Source of the DNA: MWCR01 sp041665165
GTDB taxonomy: Bacteria; Patescibacteriota; Patescibacteriia; 2-12-FULL-60-25
Direction of reading: 5' to 3'
NCBI GenBank assembly: GCA_041665165.1
Contig: JBAYJJ010000027.1
Span: 1-16,176, forward strand
Length of the DNA stretch: 16,176 nt
The position numbers were made by a program, and so were the translations under genes. Below, piece by piece: positions 1-6,239 of the stretch. The notes beneath the pieces were generated by a model that was given only the letters and a program-made list of their open reading frames with translations, had not been told where the DNA came from and did not search any database. Numbering within the stretch: the stretch's first letter is position 1; every line of letters starts with the position of its first letter.

Positions 1-10
1 ATAAACCAAA

Positions 11-45
11 AGTCCGCCTTCGCCCCTATCGGGCTATGGCGGACT
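11..45. repeat. Palindromic hairpin
   Basis: AGTCCGCC at 11-18 is perfectly complementary to GGCGGACT at 38-45, giving an 8-bp stem with a 19-base loop. It lies downstream of the minus-strand tRNA and touches the next inverted repeat at 44. There is no long T-run, so a terminator role is unproven. Confidence 0.6.
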
Positions 46-110
46 ACCAGCCTTCGCTTCACCTTCTTTACGCTGGCCGCGCCAGCCGAAGCTTCAGCGA
101 AGGCTGGTAG
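44..110. repeat. 15-bp inverted repeat overlapping a tRNA 3' end
   Basis: CTACCAGCCTTCGCT at 44-58 is the exact reverse complement of 96-110. The right arm covers the last six bases of the tRNA gene (A73 and CCA included). Inside the loop GCTGGC at 72-77 and GCCAGC at 81-86 form another small palindrome. It looks like a dispersed palindromic element joined to the tRNA end. It could fold in the tRNA precursor as a terminator or processing signal. Confidence 0.6.
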
Positions 111-181
111 CGAGGGTGGGGATCGAACCCACGACCTCGGGCTTATGAGTCCCGCGCTCTAACCATCTGAGCTACCTCGCC
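105..181 (-). tRNA. tRNA-Met (CAT anticodon), elongator type
   Basis: The minus strand folds into a complete 77-nt cloverleaf: acceptor GGCGAGG with CCTCGCT, D arm GCTC/GAGC, anticodon loop CTCATAA, TpsiC arm GTGGG/CCCAC with TTCGATC, discriminator A, and an encoded CCA at 105-107. The D stem has C11:G24 and there is no C1/A72 mismatch, so it is not the initiator. The anticodon stem ends in an A31/G39 mismatch and the acceptor in a G1:U72 pair. The alternative is tRNA-Ile2, read with lysidine at position 34. The A5:U68 pair favours Met slightly, but sequence alone does not settle it. Confidence 0.9.
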
Positions 182-267
182 ATTTGTCGGGCAAATATAG
201 CGTATTTTCGGGTAAAAGGCAATAGGGATTAAGTGTCTAATTTAAGCCAGAAAGACGTCAAAGGCTG

Positions 268-310
268 TTGACAGTCAAAGGCTTGACAGAAGCCCCTTTT
301 TTGATATATT
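268..310 (+). promoter_or_regulatory. Consensus promoter for the 338-787 gene
   Basis: TTGACA at 283-288, a 16-base spacer and TATATT at 305-310, with TG at 302-303 giving an extended -10. A second TTGACA lies at 268-273 within TGACAGTC (269-276). The start of transcription would fall near 317, about 20 bases before the ATG. The layout closely resembles the promoter at 6979-7015. Confidence 0.75.
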
Positions 311-337
311 GGGTAAGTACCCTGAAAAGAGGTCGCA

Positions 338-787
338 ATGCAGGCACATATTGTGAGCTTTGGAACTGCTTGGTTTCGCAAAATTACTTCGGCCTACACA
401 GATCGTCACGGCAATCTCGCACTTGGGCTCAAACTGAAGCCTGAGGACATGCCTGAGGCAGGCAAGTATTTGAACTTGCGCCGGATTTTTCCCGGGCACG
501 TAATCCTGGATCTGTTAGACTGCCAGATTTGTTATACCAATGCCGATGATACTCATCGGCGCACCAGTGCTTTCAATGAGTGGCTGTGCACTAGGGGCGG
601 CCCGAGCGCTGAGCCGTGTCTGAGCGTGAAGTTCAACCGGGACAGGGACGCTATCATCTTGCATTGCAATCCGCGAGCCAAGGTGCCCACATGGTGCGAC
701 AGCATCCGATTATTCAGGAAGAGTGATTCTTTGGAACTCCTCACTCTGCCTCTACTCTGGGATGTGAATGTAGCTTCGTATAAATGA
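338..787 (+). CDS. Hypothetical protein, 149 aa
   Basis: I do not recognise a family. The case for a real gene is strong for its size: a consensus promoter at 283-310, a Shine-Dalgarno AGAGG ending 5 bases before the ATG, and a rho-independent hairpin just after the stop (794-815). The protein is soluble-looking, with no signal peptide or membrane segment. It has five Cys residues, including a C-x2-C pair near residues 62-65, and is fairly basic and tryptophan-containing. It sits alone on the plus strand between two minus-strand tRNAs for methionine codons and shares no operon. Its SD-led layout and promoter differ from the housekeeping genes here but match the 6240-6881 gene, which suggests a lineage-specific or acquired gene. 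The overlapping minus-strand frame runs into a tRNA and is not supported. Confidence 0.72.
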   Translation: MQAHIVSFGTAWFRKITSAYTDRHGNLALGLKLKPEDMPEAGKYLNLRRIFPGHVILDLLDCQICYTNADDTHRRTSAFNEWLCTRGGPSAEPCLSVKFNRDRDAIILHCNPRAKVPTWCDSIRLFRKSDSLELLTLPLLWDVNVASYK

Positions 788-793
788 CTCCTC

Positions 794-815
794 GACAGCC
801 TCAGCTGTCTTTTTT
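794..815 (+). terminator. Rho-independent terminator
   Basis: GACAGC (794-799), loop CTCA, GCTGTC (804-809), followed by six T. It begins 6 bases after the stop of the 338-787 gene. Confidence 0.88.
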
Positions 816-820
816 GTATC

Positions 821-851
821 AAAAAAATAAACCGCCGTGCGGTTATTTTTT
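821..851. terminator. Bidirectional terminator hairpin
   Basis: AACCGC (830-835) pairs with GCGGTT (839-844) around a 3-base loop, flanked by an A-run (821-827) and a T-run (846-851). On the minus strand it starts directly after the CCA of the initiator tRNA and ends in a T-run, so it should terminate that transcript. On the plus strand it backs up the terminator at 794. Confidence 0.82.
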
Positions 852-927
852 TGGTTGCGGGGGTCGGACTTGAACCGACGACCTCCAGGTTATGGGCCTG
901 GCGAGCTGCCAACTGCTCTACCCCGCG
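852..927 (-). tRNA. Initiator tRNA-fMet (CAT)
   Basis: The minus strand gives a 76-nt cloverleaf with initiator hallmarks: C1 opposite A72 (unpaired end), A11:U24 in the D stem, and encoded CCA at 852-854. The anticodon arm is CCAGG, loop CCCATAA, CCTGG. Two features depart from the usual bacterial form. Position 33 is C instead of the nearly universal U. The classical three G:C pairs are reduced to two, because pair 29:41 is A:U. All stems otherwise pair fully, so it looks functional. It is followed at once by the hairpin at 821-851. Confidence 0.95.
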
Positions 928-935
928 CTACGCGA

Positions 936-1070
936 AACACCAAAGATCAAGAAACAAGATCCAAATAAACTTCAACCTCCAAAACTTCAAGATATCAATC
1001 GATGATATATCTGTTTGGGCGTTTGAGTTTTTGATGCTTGTTTGATGTTTGGTTTTTGTCTCTTGGTGTT
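936..1070. repeat. Degenerate heptamer-periodic inverted repeat
   Basis: The left part (to about 970) reads as 7-base units starting CAA, such as CAAAGAT and CAAGAAA. The right part (about 1040-1070) has units of the form TGNNNTT, such as TGATGTT. The arms are imperfectly complementary; the outer AAACACCAA and TTGGTGTTT match exactly. It lies between tRNA-fMet and parA and has no coding signal I trust. Confidence 0.5.
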
Positions 1071-1112
1071 TACAAGTCAGTAAAGTACCATTTCTCGATT
1101 TTGCTGTCAATG

Positions 1113-1178
1113 ACGCCTATTTATGGACCAGAAGCATCCCCTTGTCTTTAGGTGAATTGACCTCTATTATATAGGCGT
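1113..1178. promoter_or_regulatory. Possible operator half-sites around the parA promoter
   Basis: ACGCCTAT at 1113-1120 and ATAGGCGT at 1171-1178 are exact reverse complements flanking the putative parA promoter, with the second covering the expected transcription start. ParA and ParB proteins can autoregulate, but the link here is inference and a chance match of 8 bp is possible. Confidence 0.3.
1142..1170 (+). promoter_or_regulatory. Putative parA promoter, leaderless start
   Basis: TTGTCT at 1142-1147, a 17-base spacer, TATTAT at 1165-1170. Only 12 bases separate the -10 from the parA ATG and no Shine-Dalgarno is present, so the mRNA would start a few bases before the ATG. Confidence 0.5.
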
Positions 1179-1182
1179 TTAT

Positions 1183-1965
1183 ATGGCCCGAATTATTGGA
1201 ATTGTTAACCAAAAAGGAGGAGTGGGCAAAACCACTACGGCCGTTAATTTAGGCGCGTATCTTGCTGATTTGGGAAAGTTTGTCTTGATTGTTGATCTTG
1301 ATCCGCAGACAAATGCCACGTCTGGAATTGGCATTGACCAGAACAATATTGAGCGCAGCGTGTACGAGGCGATTTTGGGCAAAGTCAAAATGAGCGAAAT
1401 CGTACAGCCCACCATGCACGAAACATTGCGCGTGGCACCTGCTACTTCGGCGCTGGCTGGCTTGAATGCTGAGTTGCCGAACATGGAGCGCAAAGAGTTC
1501 AAGCTGTTTGATGCTTTGCTTGAAGTCAGGAATGATTATGATTACATTTTGATCGATTGCCCCCCGACGCTCGGCTACATCACCTTGAACGGCATCGTGG
1601 CCTCAGATGAGATTTTGATTCCAGTCCAGGCCGAGTACTATGCGCTTGAAGGTTTGGCAGACCTTTTGGAAACTTTGGCGCTGGTCAAAGAACGCATCAG
1701 GCCAGAGATTCAGATTCTGGGCGCTGTGCTTACCATGTATGACAAGCGCACTAAATTATCTAATGACGTTCTGCAAGAGCTTTACAAGTATTTTCCGAAC
1801 AATATTTTCAGGTCTGTCATCCCGCGCAGTGTCAGGCTGGCCGAAGCACCGTCTTTTGGCCGTTCTATCGCGGCTTTTGACCCGGATAACATGGGTGCCA
1901 AGGCATACGAGCGCTTGGCTCGCGAGATTTTGGGCACTGAGCAATTCATTCGCACTCAAATATGA
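1183..1965 (+). CDS. parA: Chromosome-partitioning ATPase ParA/Soj
   Basis: ParA-family P-loop ATPase, 260 aa, the usual length for chromosomal Soj-type proteins without an N-terminal DNA-binding extension. The deviant Walker A KGGVGKTT is at residues 11-18, with the signature lysine K11 used for dimer sandwiching. Walker A' follows in LIVDLDPQTNAT, and Walker B is in ILIDCPP. In the family, ATP-bound dimers coat the nucleoid and ParB stimulates ATP hydrolysis to move origin-proximal parS complexes. The stop overlaps the parB start by 4 bp, so the two are co-translated. The ATG is preceded by no Shine-Dalgarno; a -10 box lies 12 bases upstream, suggesting a leaderless message. The match is specific and no motif is missing. 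Confidence 0.96.
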   Translation: MARIIGIVNQKGGVGKTTTAVNLGAYLADLGKFVLIVDLDPQTNATSGIGIDQNNIERSVYEAILGKVKMSEIVQPTMHETLRVAPATSALAGLNAELPNMERKEFKLFDALLEVRNDYDYILIDCPPTLGYITLNGIVASDEILIPVQAEYYALEGLADLLETLALVKERIRPEIQILGAVLTMYDKRTKLSNDVLQELYKYFPNNIFRSVIPRSVRLAEAPSFGRSIAAFDPDNMGAKAYERLAREILGTEQFIRTQI

Positions 1966-2894
1966 TGTTCAACAAACGACAATCCGGCTTGGGCCGCGGC
2001 TTAGGCGCTTTGATTCCGCCTAAAACAAATGCTCCGGCTAATGATTTTGAATTGGAAGAGCCGATAATTTCGGACATACCTCCGCATGCGACAGGGCCAG
2101 AAGCGATAGAGTCGCGGAATATGATTCGCATGATTCCGGTTGAAAAAATAATTCCCAACAGCCACCAGCCTCGCGAGTATTTTGATCACGCGGGTTTGGA
2201 GGATTTGGTTTCATCCATCAAGCAACACGGCATTATCCAGCCTCTAGTCGTCGCGCCATTGCCAGACGGCCGCTATGAGCTCATTGCCGGCGAAAGGCGT
2301 TTGCGCGCGGCAGTCATTGCTGAGCTGTTGACTGTGCCAGCCGTAATCCGCAGCGCTACAGAACAAGAGAAACTGGAATTGGCTATCATAGAAAACGTCC
2401 AGCGCAAAGACCTTAATGCCATGGAAGAGGCCAAGGCTTATGTGAGGCTGCGCGACGAATTCAATCTGACGCAAGATCAAATCGGCGAGCGCGTTGGCAA
2501 AAGCCGGCCCCAAGTCGGCAACACGATCCGCTTGCTTGAGCTTGAGCCAGAGATCCAGGCCGCACTCATGCAAGGCAAGATTTCCCAATCCAATGCGCGC
2601 ACGCTGTTGTCTATCCCGGATCTGGACCAAAGGATGCAGATGTTCCGCGCCATGTTAGACGGCAACTTTACGGTCAGGGACGCAGAAGCGCGCATTCCGA
2701 TTTCAAAACGCAGGGCCAAAAATTTCGATCCTAATCTTATGGACATTGAGTCAAAACTCAGGGTTGCTTATGGTACCAAGGTACAAATCAAACGCAATCC
2801 CAATGGCCAGGGCGAAGTGAAAATATTTTTCCAAAACGACGAAGACCTCCGCCGCATCGTGGACAAGGCAAACGGGGGAGAACTTATAATCTAA
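1962..2894 (+). CDS. parB: Chromosome-partitioning protein ParB/Spo0J
   Basis: ParB, 310 aa. Features in order: N-terminal GLGRGLGALIP (residues 9-19), the conserved peptide that stimulates ParA; the ParB N-domain (about 55-150) with GERRLRAA at 110-117, the CTP-binding and spreading motif, and ENVQRKDLN at 144-152; a helix-turn-helix at about 169-191 for parS recognition; and a C-terminal dimerisation region. A flexible acidic linker (about 22-52) separates the first two parts. The start overlaps the parA stop in an ATGA arrangement; a second ATG directly follows at 1965 and would lose one residue. I saw no close match to the canonical parS (TGTTTCACGTGAAACA) in the window, so the centromere may be elsewhere or diverged. 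The gene ends at the hairpin shared with the convergent RSH gene. Confidence 0.96.
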   Translation: MMFNKRQSGLGRGLGALIPPKTNAPANDFELEEPIISDIPPHATGPEAIESRNMIRMIPVEKIIPNSHQPREYFDHAGLEDLVSSIKQHGIIQPLVVAPLPDGRYELIAGERRLRAAVIAELLTVPAVIRSATEQEKLELAIIENVQRKDLNAMEEAKAYVRLRDEFNLTQDQIGERVGKSRPQVGNTIRLLELEPEIQAALMQGKISQSNARTLLSIPDLDQRMQMFRAMLDGNFTVRDAEARIPISKRRAKNFDPNLMDIESKLRVAYGTKVQIKRNPNGQGEVKIFFQNDEDLRRIVDKANGGELII

Positions 2895-2901
2895 CTCACA
2901 A

Positions 2902-2974
2902 CTCAAAACTTACAACTAACAAGAGTGTCTAGGTTACTCTTGTAAGTTGTAAGTTGTTAGTTTTTATTTTTTTT
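2902..2974. terminator. Terminator between convergent parB and RSH genes, built from heptamers
   Basis: The arms 2902-2926 and 2936-2960 match at 22 of 25 positions around a 9-base loop, followed by a T-rich run (2961-2974). The right arm is made of 7-base units, for example GTTGTAA and GTTGTTA, and the left arm of their complements. Its distal part overlaps the last codons of the RSH gene. Confidence 0.8.
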
Positions 2975-4486
2975 CCGTATTGCAGTCGGTATCACATCTT
3001 TGATCCAAGTAGCCAAAGAAGCCCGGGCATACTGGCGGATTTTTGATTTCGCATTCTGCGTTTTGGCGAATTTTAACCAGTCTGGCGAAGGGCCTTTGCG
3101 ATTCTTGTCTGTGACAACCTCAACGATATCGCCGCTTTTAAGAGGCTGGTCCAATGGGTGGATCGCATCATTCACTTTGGCTGCAATGCAAGTGTTTCCA
3201 ATCTCAGTATGGATGGCATAAGCAAAATCAATAGGCGTTGATTCTTCGGGCAACTCAATCACATCGCCTTTTGGAGTGTAGACGTAAATGCGGTCATTGA
3301 AGACATCCACTTTCATTTCCTCAAGCTCAGCCAAAAATTCTTTTTTGTCTTTTATGGAGGTCTGGGTCTTGGCGAACTGGTCTATCCAATCCAATTCTTG
3401 CTGGGCATTGATATTTGGTTTGGCATTAGCCGTGTCTTTGCCAGCTTCGTCATAAGCCCAATGCGCGGCAATGCCGAACTCTGCGGCTTCATGCATCTCT
3501 TTGGTGCGGAACTGGAACTCGACAATGGCGCCGCGGTCATAGAATACGGTCGTATGTAAAGATTGATAGCCATTGGGCTTGGGTTGTGAAATATAATCCT
3601 TAATCCTGCCTTTGAGCGGAGTCCATTGGCTATGGATCACGCCCAAAGCCGCATAACAGTCTGCCATGGTAGGCATGATGCAGCGAATGGCAGTGAAATC
3701 ATGGATTTTGGTGATGTCGCGATTGTATTTCAGCAACTTTTTATACAAAGAATATAAATGTTTGTGCCTACCATGCACGTCTACATATGGTATACCGCTT
3801 TGCGTAAGGTCATCTTTTGTCTGCTCTATTATTTTTTGGATCTGCAGGGTCTTGTTTTGGGCTGACTTGGTGGCCAACTCCAATGTCCACTGATATTCCT
3901 TGGGCAAAACCCATTTGAAGGCCGCGTCTTCAAGTTTGCCTTTTATTTCGCCCATGCCCAAGCGGTTGGCAATCGGCGCATAAATCTCCAAGCTCTCAAG
4001 TGCAATACGATAGGCTTTTTTCTGAGGAATGCAATCAAGAGTTTCCAAGTTGTGCAAACGATCCGCGAATTTGATCACCATCACGCGCACATCATTGGCC
4101 ATGGCCATGAACATTTTGCGCAAGTTTTCTATATAGCGGTCCACGCCGCGGTATTTGATTTTTCCGACTTTGCAGATGCCGTTGACCATGCCCGCGATAT
4201 CATCTCCAAAGGACTTGCGGATTTCTTCCAGAGTGATCGGCGTGTCTTCGGCCACGTCATGCAAAAGACCGGCCGCGATAATGTTGTCCGTGGCATGCAT
4301 CTCGGCCAAGTACATGGCAGTGTATAGCGGGTGGATTATGTATGGCTCGCCAGACATGCGCAGCTGGCCTTTGTGGGCCGCATCAGCAAAAGCATAGGCG
4401 CGCTCAATCAGGGCTACGTCCGCATTGGGCCTAACCCGCTTGATGATGGCTATTAAGTCAGTCAGTGTCAGTTCTTTTGAGGGCAT
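2957..4486 (-). CDS. Bifunctional (p)ppGpp synthetase/hydrolase, RelA/SpoT type, lacking the C-terminal ACT region
   Basis: RSH alarmone enzyme, 509 aa from the chosen ATG. The HD hydrolase domain is intact: H52, HD at 76-77, ED at 80-81 and D142 in ADRLHN. The synthetase domain carries HDFTAIR (262-268), RIKD at 294-297 (the RXKD form of bifunctional enzymes rather than the EXDD of RelA), NGYQSLH (305-311) and VEFQFRT. A TGS domain spans about 394-460. Both activities are therefore expected: making (p)ppGpp from ATP and GDP/GTP, and degrading it. The protein stops soon after TGS, whereas long RSH proteins run to 700 residues or more with helical, zinc-finger/CC and ACT domains that contact the ribosome and tune activity. 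The frame extends upstream to a TTG at 4537, but the ATG at 4486 opens the conserved region and has AGGTAGG upstream. It is convergent with parB and divergent from truD. Confidence 0.94.
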   Translation of the reverse strand: MPSKELTLTDLIAIIKRVRPNADVALIERAYAFADAAHKGQLRMSGEPYIIHPLYTAMYLAEMHATDNIIAAGLLHDVAEDTPITLEEIRKSFGDDIAGMVNGICKVGKIKYRGVDRYIENLRKMFMAMANDVRVMVIKFADRLHNLETLDCIPQKKAYRIALESLEIYAPIANRLGMGEIKGKLEDAAFKWVLPKEYQWTLELATKSAQNKTLQIQKIIEQTKDDLTQSGIPYVDVHGRHKHLYSLYKKLLKYNRDITKIHDFTAIRCIMPTMADCYAALGVIHSQWTPLKGRIKDYISQPKPNGYQSLHTTVFYDRGAIVEFQFRTKEMHEAAEFGIAAHWAYDEAGKDTANAKPNINAQQELDWIDQFAKTQTSIKDKKEFLAELEEMKVDVFNDRIYVYTPKGDVIELPEESTPIDFAYAIHTEIGNTCIAAKVNDAIHPLDQPLKSGDIVEVVTDKNRKGPSPDWLKFAKTQNAKSKIRQYARASLATWIKDVIPTAIRKKNKN

Positions 4487-4499
4487 ATGCCGCCTACCT

Positions 4500-4528
4500 A
4501 AAGTAGTTAAAAAACGCGAAAAGCGCAA
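4500..4528 (-). promoter_or_regulatory. Possible RSH promoter
   Basis: On the minus strand TTGCGC (4523-4528), 17-base spacer, TACTTT (4500-4505), then 13 bases to the ATG. The boxes are weak; the spacing matches the other short-leader promoters of the window. Confidence 0.3.
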
Positions 4529-4542
4529 GGGGTACAACCTCT

Positions 4543-4620
4543 AGACAACAGTCATTAGACGGCAGACGGCAGATAGACTCTAAGGCACCTCTGTTGTCTG
4601 CAATCTGTCGTCTGTTGTCT
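4543..4620. repeat. Inverted pair of heptamer arrays
   Basis: The left arm has five 7-base units in register from 4543 to 4577 (for example AGACAAC, AGACGGC twice). The right arm has four units from 4592 to 4619 (TGTTGTC first and last). The arms are roughly complementary and could form a cruciform. The array lies in the divergent spacer between the RSH gene and truD, and its last unit supplies the putative -35 of truD. Confidence 0.7.
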
Positions 4621-4641
4621 GGCAATGTGCAATGGTATAAT
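4612..4641 (+). promoter_or_regulatory. truD promoter with extended -10
   Basis: Perfect TATAAT at 4636-4641 with TG at 4633-4634, an extended -10. The -35 is TTGTCT at 4615-4620 (15-base spacer) or CTGTTG at 4612-4617 (18-base spacer), inside the heptamer array. Transcription should start near 4648, four bases before the ATG at 4652. Confidence 0.72.
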
Positions 4642-4651
4642 GGGTTTCGAT

Positions 4652-6067
4652 ATGAATATCGTTGAAGCGCGCGAAATTGAGCGCCAAACCGTGGAAACTG
4701 TCGGCGAGGCAGATCCGTCCCGCATCCAAAGGCCTGCGATCCCTGACCCAGACGCGATATTGGAGCGCATTGGAGTCACTTTTTTGGCGCCAGACAGGGT
4801 AAGCGGCTACATCAGGCTCTATCCTCAAGATTTTTTGGTTGAGGAAATAACGCCCAAAGGCGATGTAGTGGAATTGGCGCATGACCCAAAATTTGAGGAT
4901 TCGGATGACAAAAGGACATTGTGGGCTGACATGATCAAGTGCCAACTTTCCGGTCCGAATGCAGTCCAGGAGTTGCAAGCGCTTTTTGATTTGAACCAAA
5001 CCCAGGTCGGGGCTGCTGGCATAAAAGATGCGGTTGCCATCACTGCCCAGCGTGTAAGTTTGCGCGGCACAACCACCGAGTCCTTGGCCGCGGCTGAGCA
5101 TCCGCAAATGATTCTGCGCCCTGTGAGTTATGGGAGCGGCTTTTTGCAGATAGGCGAGCTCAAGGGCAATCGTTTTACCATAATCATCCGCGGCAAAGCC
5201 GGAGAATCAAGCGCCTTGATCCAGCGCGCATTGGAAAACGTAAAAGCCGATGGCTTTTTGAATTTTTTCGGGCCGCAAAGGTTTGGCTCGCGCATCAATG
5301 TGCACCATCTTGGGCAACGGTTGGTCAAAGGCGATGTGCAGGCTGCGCTCAGGAATTATCTGGGCGAGGCTGGACCGTACGATATCCCTTTGTACCGCGA
5401 TTTGCGGACAAACTTGTATGACATGTATGGCGATTGGGACCAAATGCTTGAGTTGGCCAGCCATTTCCCATTCACGCTTAAAGACGAGACTAAAGTTTTG
5501 CGCGCCTTGCAGACTGATCCGCAAAAAACCAGGAATGCGTTGTTCCAGGTCAAAGAGCAAGTCAGGCTTTGGGTCTATGCCTATGGTTCTTGGCTCATGA
5601 ACCGCGCGATTTCCAGGGCAATAAAAAACAACCAATCCTTGCCTGCTGAATTGCCTCTGCCATTCTCGCCCAAAGGCCCGCTTCCGATCTACAAAGATTT
5701 CATGGCCGAGGACGGCACATTGAATTATCTGCAAACTTTGTCTCAGTATTCTTTTATTAATCTGTCAGACAAGACTATCCCCGCAGTCATTCGCCCAGAA
5801 GGATTGGAACTGAAAGAGATTCCGCAGGGCTGGATTGTGCGTTTCAAACTCAGTAAAGGCGCATATGCCACATCCCTCCTCTCGCATCTGATCAGGATGC
5901 ACGAGGGATTACCCATTCCGTCATGGGCCCAAGACCAAGAAATTGATGCTTTGAAAGTAATGGGAGACGGTAGTTTGGATGAAATAAGAAAAAAATTCAG
6001 CAAATTCATGGTTCGCCGCGACCTTAGCCCATTGGACGCGCAAGCCGTCAAATCGGAAAACGATTAA
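4652..6067 (+). CDS. truD: tRNA pseudouridine(13) synthase TruD
   Basis: TruD/Pus7-family pseudouridine synthase, 471 aa from the start chosen here, which isomerises a uridine (U13 in E. coli tRNA-Glu) to pseudouridine. Evidence: the DFLVEEI motif (60-66), the catalytic GIKD box with D126 followed by AVAITAQ, the FFGPQRFGS motif (205-213) typical of TruD, and the C-terminal KGAYATSLLSHLI. It is clearly longer than E. coli TruD (about 350 residues) and approaches archaeal/Pus7-like lengths, owing to an N-terminal stretch before residue 45 and a large TRUD insertion. The frame is open from an ATG at 4625, but a perfect TATAAT lies at 4636-4641 inside that extension, so initiation at 4652 on a nearly leaderless mRNA is preferred. 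It is monocistronic. Confidence 0.93.
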   Translation: MNIVEAREIERQTVETVGEADPSRIQRPAIPDPDAILERIGVTFLAPDRVSGYIRLYPQDFLVEEITPKGDVVELAHDPKFEDSDDKRTLWADMIKCQLSGPNAVQELQALFDLNQTQVGAAGIKDAVAITAQRVSLRGTTTESLAAAEHPQMILRPVSYGSGFLQIGELKGNRFTIIIRGKAGESSALIQRALENVKADGFLNFFGPQRFGSRINVHHLGQRLVKGDVQAALRNYLGEAGPYDIPLYRDLRTNLYDMYGDWDQMLELASHFPFTLKDETKVLRALQTDPQKTRNALFQVKEQVRLWVYAYGSWLMNRAISRAIKNNQSLPAELPLPFSPKGPLPIYKDFMAEDGTLNYLQTLSQYSFINLSDKTIPAVIRPEGLELKEIPQGWIVRFKLSKGAYATSLLSHLIRMHEGLPIPSWAQDQEIDALKVMGDGSLDEIRKKFSKFMVRRDLSPLDAQAVKSEND

Positions 6068-6070
6068 ACT

Positions 6071-6098
6071 CTTGTAACTTGAGACTTGGGACTTGTAA
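6071..6098. repeat. Heptamer tandem array
   Basis: Four 7-base units in perfect register, beginning and ending with CTTGTAA and with CTTGAGA and CTTGGGA between. It starts three bases after the truD stop codon. Confidence 0.72.
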
Positions 6099-6116
6099 CT
6101 CTTGTTAAATACAACA

Positions 6117-6188
6117 CCCGCCGCACAGTCTTGATCTTGCGATCTTGACTGCACGACGGGCTGAGATAATCCGTTGCAGGCGCAACGG
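6117..6188. other. Two hairpins downstream of convergent truD and the 6240-6881 gene
   Basis: An imperfect hairpin pairs CCCGCCG (6117-6123) and CAGTC (6126-6130) with GACTG (6147-6151) and CGACGGG (6154-6160). A perfect 7-bp hairpin pairs CCGTTGC (6171-6177) with GCAACGG (6182-6188). Neither has a T-run. They may end transcription from either side or stabilise 3' ends. Confidence 0.45.
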
Positions 6189-6239
6189 GGTTTGAAGTTG
6201 GTCTTTTGGCGCGGATGCCAGGCGAGGAGAGGGAGGCTC

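Noticed and set aside
105..181. tRNA-Ile2 (lysidine-modified CAT)
   Set aside because: Not excluded, but the A5:U68 pair and general form favour elongator Met; a genome-wide set of CAT tRNAs would be needed.
553..912. Minus-strand frame of 119 codons
   Set aside because: Its start lies inside tRNA-fMet and it runs through two terminator hairpins.
851..1045. Short plus-strand frame starting in the initiator tRNA
   Set aside because: The typical spurious frame read antisense through a tRNA gene.
928..1110. Minus-strand frame of 60 codons upstream of parA
   Set aside because: The sequence is just the translated degenerate heptamer repeat; no start signals.
4487..4537. Upstream TTG start for the RSH gene
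   Set aside because: The extra 17 residues are not family-like, and the ATG at 4486 has an upstream AGGTAGG.
4543..4620. CRISPR array
   Set aside because: Units are 7 bp without spacers and no cas genes are near.
4625..4651. Upstream ATG for truD
   Set aside because: A perfect extended -10 TATAAT lies within that stretch, so transcription probably starts after it.
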